DNA of 64,000 nucleotides from positions 1-64,000 of the forward strand of contig DGBP01000080.1 in assembly GCA_002384855.1 (NCBI GenBank), read 5' to 3'. The notes below the pieces were generated by a model that saw only the letters and a list, made by a program, of their open reading frames with translations, had not been told where the DNA came from and ran no database searches. This DNA is from Nocardioidaceae bacterium UBA4001 (GTDB lineage: Bacteria > Actinomycetota > Actinomycetes > Propionibacteriales > Nocardioidaceae). Below are positions 16,808 to 24,175 of the stretch, in pieces. The position numbers and the translations under genes were made by a program. Numbering within the stretch: the first letter of the stretch is position 1; each line of letters starts with the position of its first letter.

Positions 16808-17110
16808 ATGGACCTCACGGTGGACGAGCGCACTCTGTTTCTGCACGGCTACTTCGACGTCCGGTCCACGGGCGTGGTCCGTGAGGCGCTGTACGACCAG
16901 ATCGAGCACACCACAGGCGACGTCGTGGTGGACCTCGCCGGCGTCGAGGCCGTGGACGCCACCGCGCTGAAGGTCCTCGCCGTCGCCAGCAGGGCCATGG
17001 AGCGGCAGGGTCGCTGTCTGATCCTGCGCGGGTGCAGTCCGGCCCTGCGACGACTCCTCGCCTACACGCGGCTGCGTCGCCTGATGAACTTCGAGCGCGC
17101 GACCGCCTGA
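16808..17110 (+). CDS. STAS-domain protein (anti-sigma-factor-antagonist-like)
   Basis: A 100-residue stand-alone STAS domain. The core is GDVVVDLAGVEAVDATALKVLAVASRAMERQG. In SpoIIAA and RsbV the phosphorylated serine lies in D-S-S-G; here the sequence is D-A-T-A, so a Thr takes the place of Ser and the Gly is lost. That makes kinase-switch regulation uncertain. The start ATG 16808 has GGGAG at 5-base spacing; an in-frame GTG 12 bases earlier is less likely. No anti-sigma kinase is adjacent. Confidence 0.82.
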   Translation: MDLTVDERTLFLHGYFDVRSTGVVREALYDQIEHTTGDVVVDLAGVEAVDATALKVLAVASRAMERQGRCLILRGCSPALRRLLAYTRLRRLMNFERATA

Positions 17111-17130
17111 CGTTGTGTGACCCAGTCGGC

Positions 17131-17188
17131 ACTGTGAGACAGTTCACGAGGTAGTTACCGCCGGGTTGGGTTGGTCGTAGTCTCCTGC
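17131..17188 (+). promoter_or_regulatory. Promoter and palindrome before ethylmalonyl-CoA mutase
   Basis: TTACCG (17155-17160), a 17-base spacer and TAGTCT (17178-17183) fit a sigma-70-type promoter. The -10 ends 8 bases before the ATG at 17192 and there is no Shine-Dalgarno sequence, so a leaderless transcript is likely. The 13-bp perfect palindrome ACTGTGAGACAGT (17131-17143) lies 11 bases upstream of the -35 and could be a regulator site. Assigned by eye from consensus. Confidence 0.5.
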
Positions 17189-17191
17189 GTT

Positions 17192-19234
17192 ATGAGCGAG
17201 AAGCCACAGGACGCCCTCCCCCAGGCCGACCGGCCGCAGCCCAAGGACCGCCCCTGGGTGATGCGGACCTACGCGGGCCACAGCTCCGCGACCGAGTCCA
17301 ACGCGCTCTACCGCCGCAACCTGGCCAAGGGCCAGACCGGGCTCTCGGTGGCCTTCGACCTGCCGACGCAGACCGGCTACGACCCCGACTCGGCACTTGC
17401 CCGTGGCGAGGTCGGCAAGGTCGGCGTCCCGGTGCCGCACCTCGGCGAGATGCGCCGGCTGTTCGAGGACATCCCGCTCACCGAGATGAACACCTCGATG
17501 ACGATCAACGCGACCGCGATGTGGCTGCTCGCGCTCTACCAGGTGGTCGCCGAGGAGCAGGCCGGCGAGGGCGCGGACTTCGAGGACGTGCACGCCAGGC
17601 TGGCCGGCACCACCCAGAACGACATCATCAAGGAGTATCTCTCCCGCGGGACCTACGTGTTCCCGCCCGAGCACTCCCTGCGGCTGACCGGTGACCTGAT
17701 CGCCTACACCGTCAACCACATCCCCAAGTGGAACCCGATCAACATCTGCAGCTACCACCTGCAGGAGGCCGGTGCCACCCCGACCCAGGAGCTCGCCTAC
17801 GCCCTCAGCACGGCGATCGCGGTGCTCGACACCGTGCGCGACTCCGGGCAGGTGCGGCCGGAGGACTTCGACAAGGTGGTCGGCCGGATCTCCTTCTTCG
17901 TCAACGCCGGCGTGCGGTTCGTGGAGGAGACCTGCAAGATGCGGGCGTTCGTCCAGCTCTGGGACGAGGTCACCCGTGACCGCTACGGCGTGCAGGACCC
18001 GAAGATGCGCCGGTTCCGGTACGGCGTCCAGGTGAACTCGCTCGGGCTGACCGAGGCGCAGCCGGAGAACAACGTCCAGCGGATCGTCCTCGAGATGCTC
18101 GGGGTCACCTTGTCCAAGGACGCGCGCGCCCGCGCCGTACAGCTGCCCGCGTGGAACGAGGCGCTCGGACTCCCGAGGCCCTGGGACCAGCAGTGGTCGC
18201 TGCGCCTCCAGCAGGTGCTGGCCTTCGAGTCCGACCTGCTGGAGTACGACGACATCTTCGAGGGCTCCAAGGTCATCGAGGCCAAGGTCGCCGAGCTCGT
18301 CGCGGGCGCCCGGGAGGAGATGGACCGGGTGGCTGCCCTCGGCGGCGCCGTGGCGGCCGTCGAGTCGGGGTACATGAAGCAGGCGCTGGTCTCCTCCCAC
18401 GCCGCCCGCCGGGCCCGGATCGAGTCCGGCGAGGACAAGGTCGTGGGGGTCAACTGCTTCGAGACCACCGAGCCGTCGCCGCTCACCGCCGACCTCGACG
18501 CCGCGATCCAGACCGCCGACCCCGAGGCCGAGCGGCAGGCGCTCCGCAGTGTCGAGGAGTGGAAGGCCCAACGCGACGAGACCGCCGTCGCCGAGTCGCT
18601 GGAGCGGCTCGCCGAGGACGCCAGGTCCGGGGCGAACCTCATGGTGGCCACGCTCGCTGCCGCGCGGGCCGGTGCCACGACGGGGGAGTGGGCCGGGGTC
18701 CTGCGGGAGGTGTTCGGCGAGTTCCGGGCGCCGACGGGTGTCTCGGGCGCGGTGGGTGTGGCCGAGGCGGGCGCCGAGCTGACCGAGGTGCGGGAGCGCG
18801 TCCGAGCCACCGGCGAGGAGCTCGGTGGGCGGCTGCGCCTGCTCGTCGGCAAGCCGGGGCTCGACGGTCACTCCAACGGCGCCGAGCAGGTCGCGGTCCG
18901 CGCCAGGGACGCCGGCTTCGAGGTCGTCTACCAGGGCATCCGCCTCACGCCCGAGCAGATCGTGGCCGCCGCCGTCGCCGAGGACGTCCACTGTGTCGGG
19001 GTCTCGATCCTCTCCGGCTCGCACATGGAGCTCGTGCCGGCGGTGCTGGACGGCATGCGCGAGCACGGTCTCGCCGACGTCCCGGTGATCGTGGGCGGCA
19101 TCATCCCGTCCGCCGACGCCGCGAGGCTCAAGGAGATGGGCGTCGCGGAGGTGTTCACCCCCAAGGACTTCGGGCTGACCGAGATCATGGGTGGCATCGT
19201 CGACGCGATCCGCGCCGCCCACGGACTCGGCTGA
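17192..19234 (+). CDS. meaA: Ethylmalonyl-CoA mutase (MeaA/Ecm), adenosylcobalamin-dependent
   Basis: Converts (2R)-ethylmalonyl-CoA to (2S)-methylsuccinyl-CoA in the ethylmalonyl-CoA pathway. It has 680 residues: an N-terminal mutase TIM barrel and a C-terminal cobalamin domain with D558-x-H560 in GLDGHSNGAEQ, where H560 is the lower axial ligand. The HSNGAEQ form is typical of Ecm, whereas methylmalonyl-CoA mutase has GQDGHDRG. The carboxylate-binding pair of malonyl-type mutases is kept: Y27 in RTYAGHS and R152 in YLSRGTY. Single-chain organisation and length fit Ecm. ATG 17192 is preferred over an earlier in-frame start because of the promoter layout. Confidence 0.93.
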   Translation: MSEKPQDALPQADRPQPKDRPWVMRTYAGHSSATESNALYRRNLAKGQTGLSVAFDLPTQTGYDPDSALARGEVGKVGVPVPHLGEMRRLFEDIPLTEMNTSMTINATAMWLLALYQVVAEEQAGEGADFEDVHARLAGTTQNDIIKEYLSRGTYVFPPEHSLRLTGDLIAYTVNHIPKWNPINICSYHLQEAGATPTQELAYALSTAIAVLDTVRDSGQVRPEDFDKVVGRISFFVNAGVRFVEETCKMRAFVQLWDEVTRDRYGVQDPKMRRFRYGVQVNSLGLTEAQPENNVQRIVLEMLGVTLSKDARARAVQLPAWNEALGLPRPWDQQWSLRLQQVLAFESDLLEYDDIFEGSKVIEAKVAELVAGAREEMDRVAALGGAVAAVESGYMKQALVSSHAARRARIESGEDKVVGVNCFETTEPSPLTADLDAAIQTADPEAERQALRSVEEWKAQRDETAVAESLERLAEDARSGANLMVATLAAARAGATTGEWAGVLREVFGEFRAPTGVSGAVGVAEAGAELTEVRERVRATGEELGGRLRLLVGKPGLDGHSNGAEQVAVRARDAGFEVVYQGIRLTPEQIVAAAVAEDVHCVGVSILSGSHMELVPAVLDGMREHGLADVPVIVGGIIPSADAARLKEMGVAEVFTPKDFGLTEIMGGIVDAIRAAHGLG

Positions 19235-19334
19235 CGCGCGGACACCCGGTGACGGGGGTCACCTCCCGGGTCCGGGACTACCTCGCGCGTCGGCGGGTAC
19301 CTCCTCGCGGCCCGTCCGCACACGAAGGAGAGCC

Positions 19335-19835
19335 ATGTCCCACGACGCCATCGTCCTGCTCAAGGACGATCACAAGCAGATCCTGAAGACCTTCCGGGAC
19401 TTCGAGAACGCCGGTGAGAACGCGACCAGGACCAAGGGCAGGCTGGTGGAGAGGATCATCGAGCTGCTCTCGGTGCACACGTACCTCGAGAACGAGGTGA
19501 TGTACCCCCGGGTGCGGGCACTGCTCCCCGACCTCGAGGACGACATCGACGAGTCCTACGAGGAGCACCACGTCGCCGACCTGCTCGTGATGGAGCTCGC
19601 CGGCATGAACCCCGAGGCCGACCGCTTCGACGCCAAGACGACGGTGCTGATCGAGAACGTCCGCCACCACATCGAGGAGGAGGAGGACGAGTGGTTCCCC
19701 AAGGTCCGGGAGGCGCTCGGCCGCAACCAGCTCCAGGAGATCGGTGAGGAGATGCTCGAGGCCCGCAAGAAGGCCCCGAAGCGCCCCGAGCAGCCCAGCG
19801 CCCTGAAGAAGACGGTCGACGCGGTCATCTCCTGA
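19335..19835 (+). CDS. Hemerythrin HHE domain protein
   Basis: 166 residues, one four-helix HHE domain plus a basic tail. Putative di-iron ligands are H13, H48 and E52 (HTYLENEV), H78/H79 (EEHHVADL), and H111/H112 with E116 (HHIEEEEDEWFP), so the full set is present. Such proteins bind O2 or NO or handle oxidative stress. ATG 19335 has AAGGAGAG upstream. It stands alone between meaA and a small gene, 100 bases after meaA. Confidence 0.9.
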   Translation: MSHDAIVLLKDDHKQILKTFRDFENAGENATRTKGRLVERIIELLSVHTYLENEVMYPRVRALLPDLEDDIDESYEEHHVADLLVMELAGMNPEADRFDAKTTVLIENVRHHIEEEEDEWFPKVREALGRNQLQEIGEEMLEARKKAPKRPEQPSALKKTVDAVIS

Positions 19836-19854
19836 CCGGAGTACGGTCGGGCCC

Positions 19855-20214
19855 ATGTCCGACCTGCAGTGCCCCGCGCGGTTCATCCTGCTGACGACCC
19901 TCGACGGGGCCACGGCCGACGTGCTGCGGCACGAGCGCCTGGCGGCGGTGTACGACGCCCCGCCGGGCGCGGCGGCGACCGGGCTGGCCGCCGCGCTCGG
20001 CATCCCGGCGACCGCCCTGGTGCGGCCGCTGGCCCTCGAGGCGGTTCTCGTCCGGGAGAGCCTCGCCGTGGAGACCCTGAGCGAGCTCGCTGACGTCCAC
20101 CGCGGTGAGACCGTCCTCGTGGTCGCCGAGGGACGACCCGGCCGACGCGTCGAGGTCGCGATCGACGGCGACGGCGTGGCGGTCGAGGAGGTCAGCCCGG
20201 GGAGCGTGAGGTAG
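19855..20214 (+). CDS. Degenerate histidine-phosphatase-fold protein
   Basis: 119 residues. The strand and helix pattern resembles the phosphoglycerate mutase/histidine phosphatase superfamily: RFILLTTLDGATADV aligns with the R-x-I-L-L-R-H-G-x-T-x-x-N start, AAVYDAPPGAAATGLAAALGIP with the A-x-x-S-P-L-x-R-A-x-x-T-A segment, and ADVHRGETVLVVAEG with the H-R-G-E-x-V-L-V-V-S-H-G end. All catalytic positions (RHG, the Arg of SPLxRA, the His of SHG) are replaced and the protein is short, so it is probably not an enzyme. It follows the hemerythrin gene by 19 bases and its last 23 bases overlap the convergent gene. This assignment is by eye. Confidence 0.6.
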   Translation: MSDLQCPARFILLTTLDGATADVLRHERLAAVYDAPPGAAATGLAAALGIPATALVRPLALEAVLVRESLAVETLSELADVHRGETVLVVAEGRPGRRVEVAIDGDGVAVEEVSPGSVR

Positions 20215-20743
20215 CCGTCGCCCGGGGGCAGGACGCCTCGCGGGGCGAACCGGTGTGGACCTCCTCCGGGAAGGCGACCGTGACCACGTCCTCGACCACG
20301 CCGGCGCGCTCGGTGTGGAGGGCGACCTCGTCGGCGAAGCTCCCGGCCCGTGCAGACAGGGTCTCGCACGAGTGCATGAGCATGCGCACCTCGACGCTGC
20401 GTCGGCCGCCGGCGGGGATCGTGAAGCTCTCCCGGCCCGCCGCGTCCACGAGGCCGACGTACTCGAAGAGCCGCGGTGGGCGCTCGAGGCGGGCGAGGCC
20501 GGTCACCCGGACCGGGAGCCGCCCGGCGTTCTCGAGGGAGAACGAGTACACCAGCGTCTCGCGGTCGGCGTAGCGGACCTGGCGGACGGTCCGCCCTGCC
20601 AGCTCGAAGACGGCGGTCGCGTCGGTCCCGCTCACCGCGGTCGGCCCGCGGGCGACGAGCGAGGGGTCACCGCCGGCGACGGCCACCCCCGCCCCGCCGG
20701 CGACGATCGCCGTGGCGAGTGCGACGGCCAGGACTCGACGCAC
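20192..20743 (-). CDS. Secreted protein of unknown function
   Basis: 183 residues starting at GTG 20743. The N-terminus VRRVLAVALATAIVAGGAGVAVAGG is a signal peptide with an Ala-x-Ala cleavage site. The mature part is about 155 residues, beta-rich, with a single visible pair of cysteines. Translation probably couples to the upstream beta-helix gene: that gene's stop lies 5 bases before this GTG and its last codons supply the GAGGAG ribosome site. No family is recognised. The 3' end overlaps the plus-strand gene by 23 bases. Confidence 0.75.
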   Translation of the reverse strand: MRRVLAVALATAIVAGGAGVAVAGGDPSLVARGPTAVSGTDATAVFELAGRTVRQVRYADRETLVYSFSLENAGRLPVRVTGLARLERPPRLFEYVGLVDAAGRESFTIPAGGRRSVEVRMLMHSCETLSARAGSFADEVALHTERAGVVEDVVTVAFPEEVHTGSPREASCPRATATSRSPG

Positions 20744-20748
20744 CGACC

Positions 20749-22518
20749 TCAGCTCCTCACGGCCTTCGTCAGCGAGCCGAGCGCCAGCGGTCCCCCGGAC
20801 CGGTCGTCGGTGGGGCGCTCGGGGCTGTCGAACCACCCACAGGCGGGTGGGTGCCGCCAGGTCGGGTCGTTGCGGTCGTACTGGCTGCAGCTGAGGAACC
20901 CGGCGTCCTTGACCGCGGAGGTGCCGGGGACGAACGTCGAGCCCCCCTCGTCGCACGGGCCGGGATCGAGTGCGAAGTTGTCCGTCGGCACGCCGCCGGG
21001 ACGCGACGACTCGTTGTCCTCCCAGCAGTTGCCGACCCCCTGGTCGTCCCACCAGTGGTCGAGCCCGTTGTGGGCGGTCGAGCCGTCGGGGCGGATGCCG
21101 AGGACGTTCTCGAAGGTGCGGTTGCCGTTGGAGGTGTCGTAGAGCTTGGCCGGGTCGTACTCGTCACGCAGCGGGGCGGGCACCCAGAACTGCATCGTGC
21201 CGTAGCGCCAGTTGTCGTAGATCCAGTTGTTGTCGGTCGAGTTGAAGTTGCCGCCGGCGATGAGCACGCCGGTGCCGACCGGGGTCGGGATCACGGGGCA
21301 CACCGTGCCCTCCATGTAGCCGCGGTCCTCGATCGGCCGGTCGCACACCCCGGTGTCGACGTAGCGCTCGAAGTAGTTCTCGTTGTTGCTGAAGATGCGG
21401 TTGTCGCTCCAGCGCGCGTGGTCCTGCGGCAGCCCGGGGTGGTCGGGGAAGAGCGAGTCGGTCGCGATGCCTGTCGCGTTGTTGTAGAAGTCGTTGTGGT
21501 GGGCCCACACGGAGTTGCCGGCCGTCCCGGAGTAGCCGAGGGCGTTGTGGTGGCTCCGGCTGTGCCGGATCTCGATCGAGTAGCGCGTCGGCTCGAACTC
21601 CTGGTTGTCACCGTTCACGTCCGAGGCCGAACCCGGGTAGATGCCGGAGTCGCCGTTGAAGTACGCGTTCACCCGGTGGATCAGCCCGTGGTCGGAGGCG
21701 AAGGCGAGAATGCCGTACTCGTCGTTCCCGCGGGCCACCACCCGGTCGACGACGAACCCGTCGGTCTCGAGCACGTAGAGCGCGTTGAACTCCGCCTGCT
21801 GCACCGTGAAGTTGCGGAAGTAGACGCCGCCCGCGCGGTCGGCCCGGATCGCGTTGAGCTTGGCGAACCGGTTGTCGATGACCACGTCGGTGCGCCGGCG
21901 ACCGGTGCCGACGACCTGGGTGCCGCACAACGCGCTGTCGCAGGCGATCGAGCTGTCGTCGGGGGTCCGGTCGCCGAGGATCGCGATGAGGTTGAGGTTG
22001 TGCGGGCAGCGCCGCTGGTCGGCGTAGGACAGTGCCACCGGGCCGGACTCGTCAGCGCCGCTGTCAGGCGAGGTGAGGCTGCCGATGTAGGACGAGGCCG
22101 GCACCGGGTCGTCCGACTCGGTCCGGAGGTTGGCGCAGTAGTCCGACTTCGCGGCCTCTGCCCAGCGCCGCTCGGTGTAGCGCCCCGGCAGGACGTACAC
22201 GGAGGTCCGGGGCCGCTCGATGGCGTTGATCGCCGTCTGGACCGAGCGGAAGCCGCACTCGGCCAGGAGCGCCTCGTTACGCGTGCGCAGCGGTCCCTGC
22301 GGCATCTGCGCGATCAGCTCGGCACTGTCCGGGCGGCACACCACCTTGCGTCGCGGGTTGTCGAGCCCGAGGAAGGCCGGACGTTCGGCCGAGCCGTCGG
22401 GGAACGTCGCCGCACGCTCCTCGTGAGCCGTCGCCGGGGCGGCGAGCCCTCCGCCGAGGAGAAGCCCGCACAGGGCGGCCACCAGGGTCACGGTGGCGCG
22501 GGGTCGAGTGGTATGCAT
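20749..22518 (-). CDS. Secreted right-handed parallel beta-helix protein
   Basis: 589 residues. Signal peptide TVTLVAALCGLLLGGGLAAPATAHE. The mature protein opens with a Cys-containing region and an FRSVQTAINAI segment common at the start of pectate-lyase-like folds. The centre is a right-handed beta-helix: repeated V-x-x-N-x-A-x-x-N-G-D-S-G-I-Y and H-H-N-x-x-x-x-N-N-x-x-G-I type turns (about residues 210-370). The Cys- and Trp-rich C-terminal part contains WDDQGVGNCWEDN. It may bind or cleave a polysaccharide; no catalytic set can be assigned. The ATG at 22518 has an ideal AGGAGG six bases upstream, hidden in a hairpin. Confidence 0.85.
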   Translation of the reverse strand: MHTTRPRATVTLVAALCGLLLGGGLAAPATAHEERAATFPDGSAERPAFLGLDNPRRKVVCRPDSAELIAQMPQGPLRTRNEALLAECGFRSVQTAINAIERPRTSVYVLPGRYTERRWAEAAKSDYCANLRTESDDPVPASSYIGSLTSPDSGADESGPVALSYADQRRCPHNLNLIAILGDRTPDDSSIACDSALCGTQVVGTGRRRTDVVIDNRFAKLNAIRADRAGGVYFRNFTVQQAEFNALYVLETDGFVVDRVVARGNDEYGILAFASDHGLIHRVNAYFNGDSGIYPGSASDVNGDNQEFEPTRYSIEIRHSRSHHNALGYSGTAGNSVWAHHNDFYNNATGIATDSLFPDHPGLPQDHARWSDNRIFSNNENYFERYVDTGVCDRPIEDRGYMEGTVCPVIPTPVGTGVLIAGGNFNSTDNNWIYDNWRYGTMQFWVPAPLRDEYDPAKLYDTSNGNRTFENVLGIRPDGSTAHNGLDHWWDDQGVGNCWEDNESSRPGGVPTDNFALDPGPCDEGGSTFVPGTSAVKDAGFLSCSQYDRNDPTWRHPPACGWFDSPERPTDDRSGGPLALGSLTKAVRS

Positions 22519-22522
22519 CACG

Positions 22523-22540
22523 CACCTCCTTAGGGAGGTG
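22523..22540 (-). promoter_or_regulatory. Hairpin that sequesters the ribosome site of the beta-helix gene
   Basis: On the minus strand CACCTCC (22540-22534) and GGAGGTG (22529-22523) are perfect complements around a CTAA loop. The second arm is the Shine-Dalgarno sequence itself, placed 6 bases before the ATG at 22518. In the mRNA the ribosome site would be fully paired, which points to translational control by structure. Confidence 0.65.
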
Positions 22541-22617
22541 AACGAGGTCTCGGCGCGGAGGTTACGCGGCCGGTCAGGGGGCGCTGGCTAGGCTGACCCG
22601 GTCGGAGGAGGAGGGGC

Positions 22618-23175
22618 ATGACGCGCTGGGGTCCCGTCGTACTGCTGCTCCTGCTGGTGGTCCTCGGAGCGTGCGGCGAGGACTCCGGCGCCGAGCCCGG
22701 CGACCCGGGGCCTCGGCCAGGTGCCCGTGCCCCGGTCCCCTCGACACCCCCGGCCCGGCCGATGGACGCCCTCGAGCAGCCCGTCGCGGACCGGCTCGCG
22801 CCCGAGCTCCGCGACGAGGGCCTGAGCCTGGAGTACGTCGACTGCCCGGCCTGGCCCGGTGAGGTCCCCTTCGAGACCGAGTGCACGGGGTACTTCGACG
22901 GCGTGACCGGCGAGGTCGAGGTGGTGCTCTCGCACGGGCCCGGCGGCGCGGTCGAGTTCGACGCCAGGCTCGCCGAGGGCGTGGTGGCCACCTCCCGTCT
23001 CGTCGACCGGCTCGAGCGCGAGGGGTGGACCGGGGTCGACTGCGGCAGCACCTCGGCCTACCCGGCGCGTCCGGGCCTGCGCATCGTGTGCCGCGTGCAC
23101 GAGGGCGGGACGGCGTCGTACCTCGTCGCCACGGTGACCGACCGCCGCGGCGAGGTCGAGATCGAGGACCACTGA
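22618..23175 (+). CDS. Lipoprotein with DUF4333-like domain
   Basis: 185 residues. The signal peptide ends in the lipobox LGAC with the lipidated C19, followed by a Pro/Gly-rich linker. Two cysteine pairs in the mature part (YVDCP and FETECTGYF; VDCGS and RIVCRV) and the V-D-C-P-x-x-x-x-x-x-G-x-x-F-x-C pattern resemble the actinobacterial DUF4333 lipoprotein family. The function is unknown. ATG 22618 follows GGAGGAGGAGG, a very strong ribosome site. It diverges from the beta-helix gene across about 100 bases. Confidence 0.8.
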   Translation: MTRWGPVVLLLLLVVLGACGEDSGAEPGDPGPRPGARAPVPSTPPARPMDALEQPVADRLAPELRDEGLSLEYVDCPAWPGEVPFETECTGYFDGVTGEVEVVLSHGPGGAVEFDARLAEGVVATSRLVDRLEREGWTGVDCGSTSAYPARPGLRIVCRVHEGGTASYLVATVTDRRGEVEIEDH

Positions 23176-23208
23176 CCCGCACGGGTCGCGTGCGGCAGAC
23201 TCCTCCCC

Positions 23209-24141
23209 ATGAGCCGCGTGATCGTCGTCGGAGCAGGCGTGGTGGGCCTGTCGTGCGCCATCCGGCTGCAGGAGGCCGGGCACCAGGTCGACGTGCTGGC
23301 GCGGGACCTCCCGCTGGAGACCACGTCGGCGGTGGCGGCGGCGATCTGGTACCCCTACCGCGCCTTCCCCGTCGAGCAGGTCACCGCCTGGGGTGCGGCG
23401 ACCTACCACGAGCTCCACCGGCTCTCCGACCGGCCGGACTCCGGCATCACCATGCTCGAGGGCATCGAGCTGCACCGGCGCCGGACGGCGGACCCCTGGT
23501 GGCGCAGTGCGGTGCCGGAGCTGACCCGCGTCACGGCGATGCCCTCGCCGTACGTCGACGGGTGGGGCTTCCGCACCCCCGTGGTGGAGATGCCGGTCTA
23601 CCTGCGCTGGCTGGTGCGGGTCCTCACCGAGGGCGGCGGCACCCTCACCCGGATGGCCCTCAACGCGCTGCCCGACCAGGCCGAGGTGGTCGTCAACGCG
23701 ACGGGCCTCGGCGCCCGCATGATGTCGGAGGACGAGAGCGTGACCCCGGTGCGCGGCCAGGTGGTCCTCCTGGAGCAGTTCGGCCTGAACCGCTGGTGGC
23801 TCGACGCGGAGGGACCGACGTACGTCGTGCCTCGCTCGCACGACATCGTGGTCGGCGGGACCGACGAGGAAGGGGAGTGGAGTCGCACCCCGGACCCGTC
23901 GACGGCCGCCCGCATCCTCGAGCGCGCCGCCGTGCTGGTCCCCGAGCTCGCCGGCGCGAAGGTCCTGCGCCACCGGGTGGGACTGCGCCCCGCCCGGCCC
24001 CAGGTCCGCCTGGAGGAGGAGCCGGCCGGCGGCCCGGGTCGGGTCGAGCGGGTCGTGCACTGCTACGGCCACGGCGGCGCCGGGGTCACCCTGTCCTGGG
24101 GCTGCGCGGACGAGGTGGCGGCGCTGGTCGGTCCTGCGTGA
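23209..24141 (+). CDS. FAD-dependent oxidoreductase, D-amino acid oxidase family
   Basis: 310 residues. The dinucleotide-binding motif VIVVGAGVVGLSCAIRLQEAG is at the N-terminus. AAIWYPYRAFP, VVNATGLGAR, PVRGQVV and the C-terminal CYGHGGAGVTLSWGCA match D-amino acid oxidase and D-aspartate oxidase, where the last motif closes the FAD site. It probably deaminates a D-amino acid to a keto acid with H2O2 release. A promoter (CTGACC, 18 bases, CAGACT at 23196-23201) ends 7 bases before the ATG with no Shine-Dalgarno sequence, so the mRNA may be leaderless. Confidence 0.88.
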   Translation: MSRVIVVGAGVVGLSCAIRLQEAGHQVDVLARDLPLETTSAVAAAIWYPYRAFPVEQVTAWGAATYHELHRLSDRPDSGITMLEGIELHRRRTADPWWRSAVPELTRVTAMPSPYVDGWGFRTPVVEMPVYLRWLVRVLTEGGGTLTRMALNALPDQAEVVVNATGLGARMMSEDESVTPVRGQVVLLEQFGLNRWWLDAEGPTYVVPRSHDIVVGGTDEEGEWSRTPDPSTAARILERAAVLVPELAGAKVLRHRVGLRPARPQVRLEEEPAGGPGRVERVVHCYGHGGAGVTLSWGCADEVAALVGPA

Positions 24142-24175
24142 GGGACTCCGGGGCCGTGACACACTGACCCGCGAC

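Noticed and set aside
17144..19222. Antisense reading frame of 692 codons opposite meaA (and similar long ones opposite atpD, the MFS gene and others)
   Set aside because: Long antisense frames are expected when third codon positions are nearly all G/C; the translations are low-complexity His/Arg/Gly/Asp/Val with no domain, while the sense strand is a clear enzyme.
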